Of a stretch of 19,831 nt of DNA, positions 1 to 7,819 are shown piece after piece (the stretch's first letter is position 1; the number at the start of each line of letters is the position of its first letter). Origin of the DNA: CAZDME01 sp964506785 [NCBI: uncultured bacterium] (GTDB lineage Bacteria; CAZDME01; JAYEMH01). The stretch is from assembly GCA_964506785.1 (NCBI GenBank), contig CAZDME010000023.1:1-19831 (forward strand), read 5' to 3'. A program made the translations under genes and the position numbers. The notes beneath the pieces were generated by a model. The model was not told where the DNA came from, made no database searches, and was given only the letters and a program-made list of their open reading frames with translations.

Positions 1-2005
1 TTATCTTCGTCTCTTCTTTTTGGTCGACGGAGACTTGGTTTGCTTCTTCAGAAGTGGTGATGACATGAGGGGTAAGAAAAACCAGGAGTTCCGTTTTTTC
101 ATTTACTGTTCTCTCTTTCCGGAAAAGCATTCCCAATAAAGGGATATCTCCAAGAAGGGGAATTTTACTTAAGGATTTAGTTTCGTCATCTTTAATCAGC
201 CCGCCAATAACTACTGTCTGGCCGTCTTTAATCACTACAAAGGTATTTGCTTCCCGGGTGGCAATGATAGGAGCGTTCAGTTCGGTATCATAGCTGGAAA
301 TTTTCTTAATTACCTGGGTAACCTTTAAAGAAACATCCCGGTTAGCGTTAATAGTCGGCGTGACGGTAAGTTCTATCATTACATCTTTATACTCATAGCT
401 TTTAATCGTATCGCCGTCTTCATCGATAATAACGTCTTTAAGCACTGGCACCTCTTCGCCGATTTTAATTTTGGCTTCCTGATTGTCAGAAGCTAAAATA
501 CGAGGAGAAGAGAGAATTTTGAGTTCGGTATCTTTGGCCAGGGCTTGAAGTATCTGCTCTAAAACCTCCCCCCTGACAATGGTATATTTGAAACCTTCGC
601 CGATAAATGAATCAAGATCCCAGTAAGTTTCATAGGTTTTAGCTACCCCGCCCCGGCGTTCATATTCTTTATTGTAGGTCCATTCCAAGCCGTATTTCAA
701 CTCATCAGTCAGGGTTACTTCGGCAATCAATACTTCAATCAGGGCCTGGGAGCTGCGCACATCCAGTTTTTCAACCAAACGGGCAATAGCCGGAAAATTC
801 TGGGGAAAAGTAGTGATAATCAAGGCGTTAGTCCTTTTATCGGCGACGATACCGACCTTTCCGATAATGCCGCCGATTATTTCCTTCGACAGAATATCTT
901 CAGATTCAACCTTTTCGCTCTCTTTTTTAGTTTTTTTGGCTTTCGTTTCTCCTGCTTCCAGGTTGGCAAAAAGTTCATTTAACACTTTAGCGATATTTTC
1001 AGCCTGGCCATTCTGCAGGGCAAAAACCCGGATATTATCAGCCGTGGCTGGGCTTGCCTTATCTAAAGCAGAGATGAGTTCTTTTATTATCGGTATATTG
1101 GTTTCAGCAGTGATAACGATAAGGGAATGCAGCCTGTTATCCGGAATAATTTTTACTTTTCCGATGATGCCCGGAATGATTTCACCGCGGACTTTTAAAA
1201 CTTTTTCTCCTATTTGGCCTTCTTTTTTTTGAATCCGGGGACGGAGAAGTTCAGCCTCAGGAAGATTCAGGGTTTGATTGAGAATGTTGGCCAGTTCTGT
1301 TTCATCGGCGTAGGTAAGAGGGATTATTTCAATCTGGATTTTTTCCGCATATACCTCAACATCCAACTCTTTTATAATTTCCGCTAAACGCTGGAGGTTG
1401 GAGGCGACGTCAGTAATAATTAAAGTGTTAGAGCGGGTATTGGCAATGAGATGCCCGCCGGGCAAAGCCAAAGGATCCAAATCTTTTTTTAATTCTGGGG
1501 CCGAAATATATTCTAATGGAATAACCTGGGTGATAATTTGGTCAGCCGGGCTGATTTGCGGAGAGATTTTTCCCACCATAGTCTCCACTTTTTTAGTGAG
1601 GGCTTTTTTTTGGGAGACCACTTTGACTATTTTCCCAGAGCGGACCATGGTATAGCCCTTGACTTCCAAGATGGATTCTAAAGCTTCAAGGGCATCCTCA
1701 AGGGGGATTTTCTGAGCGCTGATGACCGTAACCTTGCCTCGCACCCCTTCGTCTTTAATTATGGTCAATTTAGCTATGTCGGCAAAGAACTTTAAGACTA
1801 CATCGATATCGGTATCCTTGAAATTGAATGAGATATACTTTTCCCCGGATTCAGCTTCAATTACCTCGCTTTGGCCGGCCTCATTTTCTATAGTTTTACT
1901 TTCTGGAGGCGATGTAAAACCGGGTATCTGGGCCAAACTGATGCTGGACCAAGTAAGCAGGATTAAGCTGAAAAGGGAAATCTTTTTAAGTTCTAACATA
2001 ACCAT
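1..2005 (-). CDS. gspD: T2SS outer-membrane secretin GspD (C-terminus cut by window edge)
   Basis: This is the outer-membrane pore of the T2SS. The frame is open from ATG at 2005 to base 1 with no stop, so about 668 codons are visible and the C-terminus lies outside. A signal peptide (residues 1-25, ending SISLA before QIPG) is followed by an N0 domain (FNFKDTDIDVVLKFFADIA) and N1-N3 ring domains. The C-terminal secretin domain carries PRILASDNQEAKIKIGEEVP, GQTVVIGGLIKDDE and KIPLLGDIPLLGMLFR, which are hallmark secretin motifs. N2 and N3 share a duplicated insert (see findings). A second ATG at 1999 is equally possible; neither has a clear SD. The gene is last in the visible operon, 89 nt after gspC, and has its own strong promoter candidate. 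Family assignment is certain; GspD rather than PilQ is inferred from the gsp neighbours. Confidence 0.95.
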   Translation of the reverse strand, partial: MVMLELKKISLFSLILLTWSSISLAQIPGFTSPPESKTIENEAGQSEVIEAESGEKYISFNFKDTDIDVVLKFFADIAKLTIIKDEGVRGKVTVISAQKIPLEDALEALESILEVKGYTMVRSGKIVKVVSQKKALTKKVETMVGKISPQISPADQIITQVIPLEYISAPELKKDLDPLALPGGHLIANTRSNTLIITDVASNLQRLAEIIKELDVEVYAEKIQIEIIPLTYADETELANILNQTLNLPEAELLRPRIQKKEGQIGEKVLKVRGEIIPGIIGKVKIIPDNRLHSLIVITAETNIPIIKELISALDKASPATADNIRVFALQNGQAENIAKVLNELFANLEAGETKAKKTKKESEKVESEDILSKEIIGGIIGKVGIVADKRTNALIITTFPQNFPAIARLVEKLDVRSSQALIEVLIAEVTLTDELKYGLEWTYNKEYERRGGVAKTYETYWDLDSFIGEGFKYTIVRGEVLEQILQALAKDTELKILSSPRILASDNQEAKIKIGEEVPVLKDVIIDEDGDTIKSYEYKDVMIELTVTPTINANRDVSLKVTQVIKKISSYDTELNAPIIATREANTFVVIKDGQTVVIGGLIKDDETKSLSKIPLLGDIPLLGMLFRKERTVNEKTELLVFLTPHVITTSEEANQVSVDQKEETKI

Positions 2006-2063
2006 TTGAATGCCGACACTGCGGAAATGCAAGCCTTAGCACTTTTCTATCTTCTGTTTTTGT

Positions 2064-2092
2064 AGTATACACCGAAAAGAAAGGTTTGCCAA
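2064..2092 (-). promoter_or_regulatory. Sigma70-type promoter for gspD
   Basis: On the minus strand TTGGCA (2087-2092) and TATACT (2064-2069) are separated by exactly 17 nt; each box matches five of six consensus bases. It lies in the 89-nt gap between the gspC stop and the gspD start, leaving a 5' leader of about 50 nt. It would let gspD be transcribed separately from the gspE-led operon. Seen in sequence; activity is inferred. Confidence 0.65.
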
Positions 2093-2094
2093 GT

Positions 2095-2916
2095 TTATTC
2101 TTTCAAAATCTTAAAGGTGATTATTTCCTCTTTGTCACGGCCTTTTTTTATTACTTCTAAGGTGACTTCAGAACCGGCGGAGACATTTTCTAAGGCTTGC
2201 TGGGCTCCTTGAACGGTAGTTACCGGGGAACCGTTTATTCCAGTTACTATGTCTCCTCCGCTTAGATTGGCAAATCCAGCCGGAGAATTTTTGTTGACTA
2301 CTAAAACATAAAGGCCCTTTTCTGAAGGCAGCTTTAGCCTTTTGGTTAATTCCGGAGATATCTCTCTTATCTGCATCCCTAACCGCTCCCTGATGGGAAA
2401 AAGGCTCTTTTTGGATTTAATTGGTCTGGGTAGGATTTCAAGGGGTGCTTCTGAAGCGGAAGGAAGTGTTACTGGAGGGGCGAAAGATTTTTTGGGTTTC
2501 TCTGCCGGCGAAAGAGAAAGCACCATTTCCTCTCCTTGGTATTCTAAAACGACCAATTGTTTTTTTTCGCTGATTTCTAAAATTTTAGCTTCAGAAATTG
2601 TGTCGCCCTCGGCAAAGAAATCCTCGCTTTTTTCCTTGCGGTCTTCGATAATTGCCAAGGATTGTTTTCCGTCATAGACAATACCGGTAAGATACAAATG
2701 GGGAAGGGTCAGTTTGGGTAAAACTTTGCCCGAAAGGATTGAACCAGCGAGTTCACCCCGAGGTTCGAAAGGGTTCCGTTCAACTATTATCTGGTAATGA
2801 GAAAATGGCTCGCGGGGATATAGAATTTCACGGTTACTTTCACTGTTTTGGCTAAATATGCTTTCCACTATTCCCAGGACAAAAATTACTGTAAGAACAA
2901 AACTTAATTTTTTCAA
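2095..2916 (-). CDS. gspC: T2SS inner-membrane protein GspC with HR and PDZ domains
   Basis: GspC links the inner-membrane platform to the secretin and contributes to substrate recognition. The 273 residues show an N-terminal anchor (about 4-22) and a homology region at about 45-130 (RNPFEPRG, then LYLTGIVYDGKQSLAIIED and FFAEGDTISEAKILEI), the usual secretin-binding module. A proline/serine-rich linker precedes a C-terminal PDZ domain at about 185-270 (GLYVLVVNKNSPAGFANLSGGD, VTGINGSPV). The PDZ favours GspC over PilP, which lacks one. The start overlaps the gspM stop by 4 nt (ATGA), indicating translational coupling. The position after gspM and directly before gspD is a permutation of the classical C-D-E...M order. 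Confidence 0.9.
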   Translation of the reverse strand: MKKLSFVLTVIFVLGIVESIFSQNSESNREILYPREPFSHYQIIVERNPFEPRGELAGSILSGKVLPKLTLPHLYLTGIVYDGKQSLAIIEDRKEKSEDFFAEGDTISEAKILEISEKKQLVVLEYQGEEMVLSLSPAEKPKKSFAPPVTLPSASEAPLEILPRPIKSKKSLFPIRERLGMQIREISPELTKRLKLPSEKGLYVLVVNKNSPAGFANLSGGDIVTGINGSPVTTVQGAQQALENVSAGSEVTLEVIKKGRDKEEIITFKILKE

Positions 2917-3455
2917 TTTTTTTCTCCGCTCAAAAGGATAGAAAGTGAAAGCTGGACCTTTAGCAATTTAGATTTTTCGCCGCTCGAGCTGATTATAATT
3001 TTATCGATAATAAAACGGTGGGATGAGTACTGAAGGTTATATAGAAACTTAGTTAACGAAGCCAGGTCGCCTTGAAGAGCCATTTCCACGGTTAATTTTC
3101 GATAAAATTCATATTCCTTGATTGGCAGGGGTTCAATATTAATCGGCAGGATTTTGGCGCTTTTGGTAAGGTTTTCAATTTCGGAAAGGAGCTGAGATAA
3201 TTCTTCTTCCCGGGGTGCCCTGGCAATAACTTTTTTTCTAAGTTCCAGATAGGTTTGTTCAATTGACGGCTTGCTTTGGCAGATCTGCAGGTTTTTTTCT
3301 AACTCTAAAGCGAGTTTTCTTAATTCTTTCTTCTCCGCAATTATTTTTTTAATCTGGGGTTCTAAAACGAAGGAAAAAAAGATAACCAGGGTAGTTATAG
3401 CCATGGTGGCGATTAATAATTTTTTTTCTCGGTTTGACAAAATTATACTCAGCAT
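2913..3455 (-). CDS. gspM: T2SS assembly protein GspM / PilO-like
   Basis: This is a bitopic inner-membrane protein of 180 residues. One transmembrane helix (about 13-31) is followed by a coiled-coil stretch rich in K, E and L (about 35-60) and a ferredoxin-like periplasmic domain (about 85-175), the architecture of GspM and PilO. These proteins pair with the periplasmic part of GspL/PilN. In PilO style it carries a segment resembling the conserved FYRKLTVEMALQGDLASLTK region. It starts 14 nt after the gspL stop with no SD and overlaps gspC by 4 nt, so it is probably translated by coupling. Sequence conservation is low in this family; the call rests on architecture, length and position between L and C. 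Confidence 0.8.
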   Translation of the reverse strand: MLSIILSNREKKLLIATMAITTLVIFFSFVLEPQIKKIIAEKKELRKLALELEKNLQICQSKPSIEQTYLELRKKVIARAPREEELSQLLSEIENLTKSAKILPINIEPLPIKEYEFYRKLTVEMALQGDLASLTKFLYNLQYSSHRFIIDKIIISSSGEKSKLLKVQLSLSILLSGEKN

Positions 3456-3469
3456 GGTTTACCCGGGGT

Positions 3470-4981
3470 TTACTCTTCTGTCGAAAAGGATATGGCAAAC
3501 TCAACCAGATTTTTCCCTTGTTTAGCTTTGGTGCGTGAATAACGGGAAAAAATATTGGAAAATTGAGGAGACTTCTCTAATTTTTTGATTAAATCTGAAA
3601 TTTTGCTGTGTTCCGTAGTTAATCCGGCAAGGTCCCCTTTACCGTTTTTATCCAAACTAAAACGGGTGAGGAGAATGTCCTCAGGGATAATTTCACTTAA
3701 GCCTCTAAGCGCTTCTAAAGGGGAAACCCGTTTGAAGTAATTCTTAAGGAGTTTGATTTCTTCGCGTCTTTCCATAACATGGGTGACGGCTGGCGCCACT
3801 TTAGCTAAGTTTTTCTGGAGCATCTTTTTGCGTGCGAGGTGACAGAGAGCTCCCATTCCTAAAGAAATTTCTAGAAGTACAATCAGGCCAATTGAGGCAA
3901 CGGCGGCAAAAATGACTGTTTTCTGTTTTTTCTTTCGTCCTATTTTATTTTGAAATTCCCTGGGGATGAAATTGAAAGGGTGGGTTCCATCTTCTTCAAG
4001 GGCTAATCCCAGGGCAAGCGGCAAGCGGTAGGAATTCTCAAGGAAATCTTTTTTAATCTCTTCGGATACTTGTATTCCTCCAGGGGCAAAAAACTTGCTT
4101 TCTAAATTTAGTTTTGAAGAGAGGATTTCTTTAAGTCCGGATAGTTTACTTCCCCCTCCGCTTAAAATAATTTGGCTAAAGGTAACTTCAGGACGATCTC
4201 TTAACGGAGCCTCAATTGTCCGTTTAATTTCAAGAATCAGCCGATTATACCAATTTTTCACTGAAGGGAGGTTTTTATCTTTCGGCCAGTTTCCTTCCAA
4301 TTTAGAGTTTTCTGCTTCTTTTTCACTCAGGTTTAAATCGGACATAAGGGCTTTGGTTAAATGCACGCCGGCTACAGGAAAGCTGCGGCTGAAACCGAGG
4401 TTTCCTTCATATACGACATTCACCTCTGTAGCTGTCTGGCCGATATCTATTAAAACGGCATTTTCTTTGTTCTTGGAAAGGTAGGCTTTACTTAGGGCCA
4501 GGGAGCTCAAGCCAATTCTTTCGACGGATAAATTCGTTTTTTTGAACTGATTAAGCAATTTTTCAACGAGAGATTTCTCGATAGCGGCGATTATGATTTT
4601 TGAATTTTTGTCCGGAAGGACTTCTTGAATGGCAAACCCCAGCTCAAATTTTGCTAGGGAAAAAGGAAAGACATTTTCGGCTTCAAAAGAAATCATTTGA
4701 GAGATTTCATTATAATCTTCGGAGGGGAGCCGTAGATATTTAACCGAACAGAGCTGGCGGGGGAGAAAGGTAATTATTGATTTATTTTTTAGCTCGGCTT
4801 CCAGTGATATTTCTTTTAGGAGCTCGGGAATAATCTCATCCCGATTTTTGCCTTCTTGGGGAATAATCAGCCTTTCAAGAAAATTTGAAACTATCCAGCC
4901 TCGGAGAGTTTTTTCCAACTCCAAGAGTTTAATGGATTGGCTGCCAATATCAAGAGTAATGATAGATTTGTTTTTTTTCAT
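3470..4981 (-). CDS. gspL: T2SS assembly protein GspL, PilM-PilN-type fusion
   Basis: GspL anchors the GspE ATPase to the inner membrane. The 503-residue protein begins with an actin-like PilM domain (about 5-330): phosphate-binding loops LDIGSQSIKLLELE (10-23) and LIDIGQTATEVNV (177-189), adenosine motif LSGGGSKLSGL (273-283) and the closing PLALGLALEE. Next comes FNFIPREF (336-343), which resembles the INLLP-type motif at the N-terminus of PilN that docks in PilM. One transmembrane helix (about 355-378) and a PilN/GspL-like periplasmic domain follow. In type IV pili these are two proteins; here they are one chain, as in GspL. It lies 12 nt after gspK and has no clear SD. Confidence 0.9.
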   Translation of the reverse strand: MKKNKSIITLDIGSQSIKLLELEKTLRGWIVSNFLERLIIPQEGKNRDEIIPELLKEISLEAELKNKSIITFLPRQLCSVKYLRLPSEDYNEISQMISFEAENVFPFSLAKFELGFAIQEVLPDKNSKIIIAAIEKSLVEKLLNQFKKTNLSVERIGLSSLALSKAYLSKNKENAVLIDIGQTATEVNVVYEGNLGFSRSFPVAGVHLTKALMSDLNLSEKEAENSKLEGNWPKDKNLPSVKNWYNRLILEIKRTIEAPLRDRPEVTFSQIILSGGGSKLSGLKEILSSKLNLESKFFAPGGIQVSEEIKKDFLENSYRLPLALGLALEEDGTHPFNFIPREFQNKIGRKKKQKTVIFAAVASIGLIVLLEISLGMGALCHLARKKMLQKNLAKVAPAVTHVMERREEIKLLKNYFKRVSPLEALRGLSEIIPEDILLTRFSLDKNGKGDLAGLTTEHSKISDLIKKLEKSPQFSNIFSRYSRTKAKQGKNLVEFAISFSTEE

Positions 4982-4993
4982 TTTGGTTAGTAT

Positions 4994-5962
4994 TTAGCTT
5001 TCATGCCAGTATAGTATTTTAACAGGTGTATGGTTTCGGTCAAGGATTACTTCTATTTTTTTTCTTACCGGCAAATTACTCAATCTGGCCGTGGCAGAAA
5101 TCTTAAAGTGGGAACTTGAAAACTTAAGCAATTTCTGAATTTCTGTCGGTATAAGAGGTTCGTTTAAACTGATAAAAGGCTGGTCATCATCAGTGCCTTC
5201 TTTTCCATCTTCTCCCCGGCGGGAGGCAATAATCATTTCAGCCAGAACCTCGGCTCCGGAAACATTTTCTCCTTTCAGGATAGCATAGAGAATTTCTTTT
5301 GGGGCTGTATTTATGTTAACTTTTTCACCGCCAAAAACGGTAAAGTAATCATAGGAGAAAAGTTCCGGGCTCATTCCTTTTACCAATAGAATCTCTTCGG
5401 GGATATCGAGCTTTCCGTCTTTGCAGGGATAGGGATTATCCAGGGATAGATAATAAGGGTCTTCTGCCCCATTTAGTTCTTCGAAAGAGTCTTCATCCCG
5501 CCAATCTTTGAAAGAATCAAGCAAACCCGTAATTTCTTCATAACCGCTCCAGCCGGGGAGGAATTGAAGGAAGCTGAAAAGATTATAGAAATTGTCCATA
5601 TTAAGATTAATTTTGCTGGATTCATCATTAATTACCAGTTGCAGTTTTTCTGGTTCAACACCTAACTCTTCTAAATAGGCTTCCCCAATAGACCAATCTT
5701 CATTATAGGCGTCGTAGTAGGGGGATTCACGTGAGTCAATGAGTAATTTAGCTATACCTATCTCTATTCCGCCCCGGGCTAAGGCATATGCCTTTAAATG
5801 TTCAGCTTGGTAATGAGCCATTTTTAAATCGGTTCGGGAAAAATAAGCGGTACTAAAAGCAAGCATGGAGAGAATAGCCGTAACCCAGAGGGTGATGATT
5901 AAGGCGGTTCCAGCCGCTTGAGATTTTTTATTGCGATTTCCCGATTTTCCTGCAATTCCCAT
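4994..5962 (-). CDS. gspK: T2SS minor pseudopilin GspK
   Basis: GspK is the large minor pseudopilin that caps the pseudopilus tip with I and J. The 322 residues match the usual family length. A prepilin-like leader ends at G18 (SQAAG, then TALIITLWVTAIL); position +5 of the mature form is Ile rather than Glu, which is characteristic of GspK. The large globular domain includes VINDESSKINLN (110-121), an acidic DWRDEDS (153-159) and the helix-hairpin-helix-like VNINTAPKEILYAIL (215-229), all typical GspK features. The start lies 28 nt from the gspJ stop with no SD visible. The order I-J-K is the canonical one. Confidence 0.93.
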   Translation of the reverse strand: MGIAGKSGNRNKKSQAAGTALIITLWVTAILSMLAFSTAYFSRTDLKMAHYQAEHLKAYALARGGIEIGIAKLLIDSRESPYYDAYNEDWSIGEAYLEELGVEPEKLQLVINDESSKINLNMDNFYNLFSFLQFLPGWSGYEEITGLLDSFKDWRDEDSFEELNGAEDPYYLSLDNPYPCKDGKLDIPEEILLVKGMSPELFSYDYFTVFGGEKVNINTAPKEILYAILKGENVSGAEVLAEMIIASRRGEDGKEGTDDDQPFISLNEPLIPTEIQKLLKFSSSHFKISATARLSNLPVRKKIEVILDRNHTPVKILYWHES

Positions 5963-5990
5963 TTTATTTAACAGCCCGAAATCTGTTTTT

Positions 5991-6572
5991 TTATCGCCTG
6001 AGGCAAATTTTTGTCGAAAGGTTTAGCTTCTCTTTATCTTCCAAAACTAAATTTATCTTAATCCCCTCAGGGAGATTTTCGTCTTCCCAGACGGATTGCC
6101 AATTTTCTCCGTCGAAAAAGTGAAAAGAAAGCTCGCTTATTGATTCAGCCATAAGAGACGTTAGTCCGCCTCTTTTTGATTCTTCACCAGGGACAGGAGC
6201 CTCGCGTCTCATCAGGGCCTGCGATTCTTTATCGTAAAAATAACTGATTTCTTTAAGGGTAGTGGAATAAGCAGAAACATAATCTATGCGCGATTCTTCC
6301 CCTATGAATTTAAGATTGGGATTATCGGCAGATGTGAAGGAGCATCTTAATTCTCTGGATAAGCGGGATAAAGCCAAACGGCCGTTTTGGTAGAGGTCTG
6401 ATTTTCCCTCGGCAAATTTTTGGGCGGCAAATCCGGCCTGAAAAGTTTGATAAATGCAGACAAGAACGAAGCTTAAGATTAAAAGAGCTAAAAGAAGTTC
6501 AATCAGGGTGAAGCCTCGTTTGGTTTTCTCGTTTTTTAGTTGACTGGTCAACTGGCTAATCGATTTATTCAT
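5991..6572 (-). CDS. gspJ: T2SS minor pseudopilin GspJ
   Basis: This minor pseudopilin of the tip complex has 193 residues. A class III leader with several Lys/Arg ends in KTKRG, followed by FTLIELLLALLILSF; cleavage after G20 places Glu at mature position 5. The hydrophobic helix (21-42) is followed by an alpha/beta domain with LALSRLSRELRCSF and a DGENW element typical of the GspJ/PulJ family. Its ATG overlaps the gspI stop (ATGA, 4 nt). The J identity rests on the I-J-K order and domain size as well as motif. It needs a prepilin peptidase that is not encoded in this window. Confidence 0.9.
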   Translation of the reverse strand: MNKSISQLTSQLKNEKTKRGFTLIELLLALLILSFVLVCIYQTFQAGFAAQKFAEGKSDLYQNGRLALSRLSRELRCSFTSADNPNLKFIGEESRIDYVSAYSTTLKEISYFYDKESQALMRREAPVPGEESKRGGLTSLMAESISELSFHFFDGENWQSVWEDENLPEGIKINLVLEDKEKLNLSTKICLRR

Positions 6573-7093
6573 GGCTCCCGCCTGGCAACGAAAGTTACCA
6601 TATTTAATTTCTGCAATTTATTTCTGACTTTCCAGGAAATATTAAGCTCGATTTTTCTCAGCTCATCTTCGTCCGGGTCTAAATTCTCCGGATGACTCAA
6701 GTTTATTGAAGTGATTTTAGTTTCCCAGTTGAAACCAGGGTGGGTTTCACCAAAATCGCCAGAAGCATCCTTAAGTTCTGAATAATCACTCATGAACTGC
6801 TCCGCTAATTTTCCCTGCGCCAGAAATGTCGCTTTAGTTAAAAAATTGGAAAGCCCCTCGGCCTGTAAAGAGGCTGAAATAATCTGCAGGACTAAAACCA
6901 GCCCCAGGGAAAGAACAGCTAAAGCAACCAAAACCTCCATCAGGGTAAAACCTTGTTTAGAGGATAGTTGACAGCGGATAGGCGGGAGTTTCTTTTTTAA
7001 GAACCGAGTCTTCCGACTATCAGTTTTTTTACTATCTGCTATATCCTTAAACCTAAACGCTATAGGGAAGGATTTATTTTTCTTGGTATTCAT
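6569..7093 (-). CDS. gspI: T2SS minor pseudopilin GspI with an unusually long leader
   Basis: This minor pseudopilin forms the tip complex with J and K. Of 174 residues, the cleavage motif is SSKQG then FTLMEVLVALAVLSL, so processing would occur after G48, with Glu at mature position 5. A leader of 48 residues is much longer than the usual 6-20. The DNA coding for it resembles spacer sequence (repeated GATAGT, CTGTCAACTATCC). No ATG, GTG or TTG lies between the ATG and the cleavage site in frame, so either the long leader is real or a rare start codon is used. The only ribosome-binding candidate (AGG) abuts the palindrome at 7104-7134, 10 nt upstream. Confidence 0.88.
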   Translation of the reverse strand: MNTKKNKSFPIAFRFKDIADSKKTDSRKTRFLKKKLPPIRCQLSSKQGFTLMEVLVALAVLSLGLVLVLQIISASLQAEGLSNFLTKATFLAQGKLAEQFMSDYSELKDASGDFGETHPGFNWETKITSINLSHPENLDPDEDELRKIELNISWKVRNKLQKLNMVTFVARREP

Positions 7094-7103
7094 GGCGATA
7101 CCT

Positions 7104-7134
7104 AAAAACTTGCACCTCGTAGGTGCAAGTTTTT
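7104..7134. repeat. 31-nt perfect palindrome, gspI-side flank of the RAYT unit
   Basis: The arm AAAAACTTGCACCT (7104-7117), loop CGT and arm AGGTGCAAGTTTTT (7121-7134) form a 14-bp perfect stem with a three-base loop. It is the exact reverse complement of the element at 7820-7850. The shared sequence extends outward by ACCT (7100-7103). It lies 11 nt past the transposase stop and 10 nt before the gspI ATG. In RNA from either strand it would form a hairpin ending in a U-run, so it could also act as a terminator or attenuator. REP-like by context. Confidence 0.9.
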
Positions 7135-7145
7135 TTGGTGGGGTT

Positions 7146-7799
7146 TTATTCTAAAAGTAACTTTTTGATGCTGGCTAATTCCCGTTGATAGTCTATGTGT
7201 GAATTTACAAATTCCCGATAAGTGTCGGGTTTGATACTTAGAAGAACAGAATAATTGCATATTTTATCTTTTTGCGTTACTTTTTCTAGGAATTCTAAAT
7301 AAGATGAGAATTTCCAGTCTTGGGGTTTATCCACTAAGTGTGCAGTTACAGGATTTAGGTGAATATATCGAGTCAAATGAAGAAGTTGTTCATCTGTTTT
7401 TACTCTAACATTTTGGAATCTACCTTCCCATAAAGGCCCTTTTCTTTTATTTTTATGGTTGAAATATTTTGTATAACTGTTAAGGACTTTACTCATAAAA
7501 ATAGAAATGCCTCTATCCTTTACCTGTTTCAAAATTAGGTGGATATGCGTTGGCATGAGACAGTAAGATATCATTTCTACCAAACACTTTTTTGTTAGAA
7601 GGTGTTTTTGGTAAAATTTTTCTCTTTTCTTTATGGTTGAAAAAGCAGAAAATCTAAATGAAGGTTTTTCTATCCTGTAATATCTAATCAAATTTCTCAT
7701 TCTTTCGTACTCAGACTTATTTCTAAATATTTTGAATCCAGAAATGGTTTTCGAAAAGACGTGATAAATTTCACCCTCAACTAACGGAATTTTTCTCAT
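7146..7799 (-). CDS. REP-associated tyrosine transposase (IS200-like, Y1 HUH family)
   Basis: This is a single-strand DNA transposase or nickase of 217 residues. The HUH motif is H85-I-H87 in YCLMPTHIHLILK, the most diagnostic stretch of the family. The nucleophilic tyrosine is probably Y109 (or Y112) in LNSYTKYFNHKNKR. Further family signatures are the N-terminal EIYHVFSK, GPLWEGRFQNVRV, the RYIHLNPVTAHLV block and DWKFSSYLEF. RAYTs act on short palindromes like those flanking this gene and are often single-copy and vertically kept. It is transcribed with the T2SS genes, 62 nt after the gspH stop; no SD is visible. The frame is intact, so the enzyme may be active. Confidence 0.93.
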   Translation of the reverse strand: MRKIPLVEGEIYHVFSKTISGFKIFRNKSEYERMRNLIRYYRIEKPSFRFSAFSTIKKREKFYQKHLLTKKCLVEMISYCLMPTHIHLILKQVKDRGISIFMSKVLNSYTKYFNHKNKRKGPLWEGRFQNVRVKTDEQLLHLTRYIHLNPVTAHLVDKPQDWKFSSYLEFLEKVTQKDKICNYSVLLSIKPDTYREFVNSHIDYQRELASIKKLLLE

Positions 7800-7819
7800 T
7801 TTTGGTTAACATCCAATGC

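Noticed and set aside
813-1655. Plus-strand frames opposite gspD
   Set aside because: They are antisense to a well-conserved secretin, hydrophobic by reverse-complement bias, and show no SD or family similarity.
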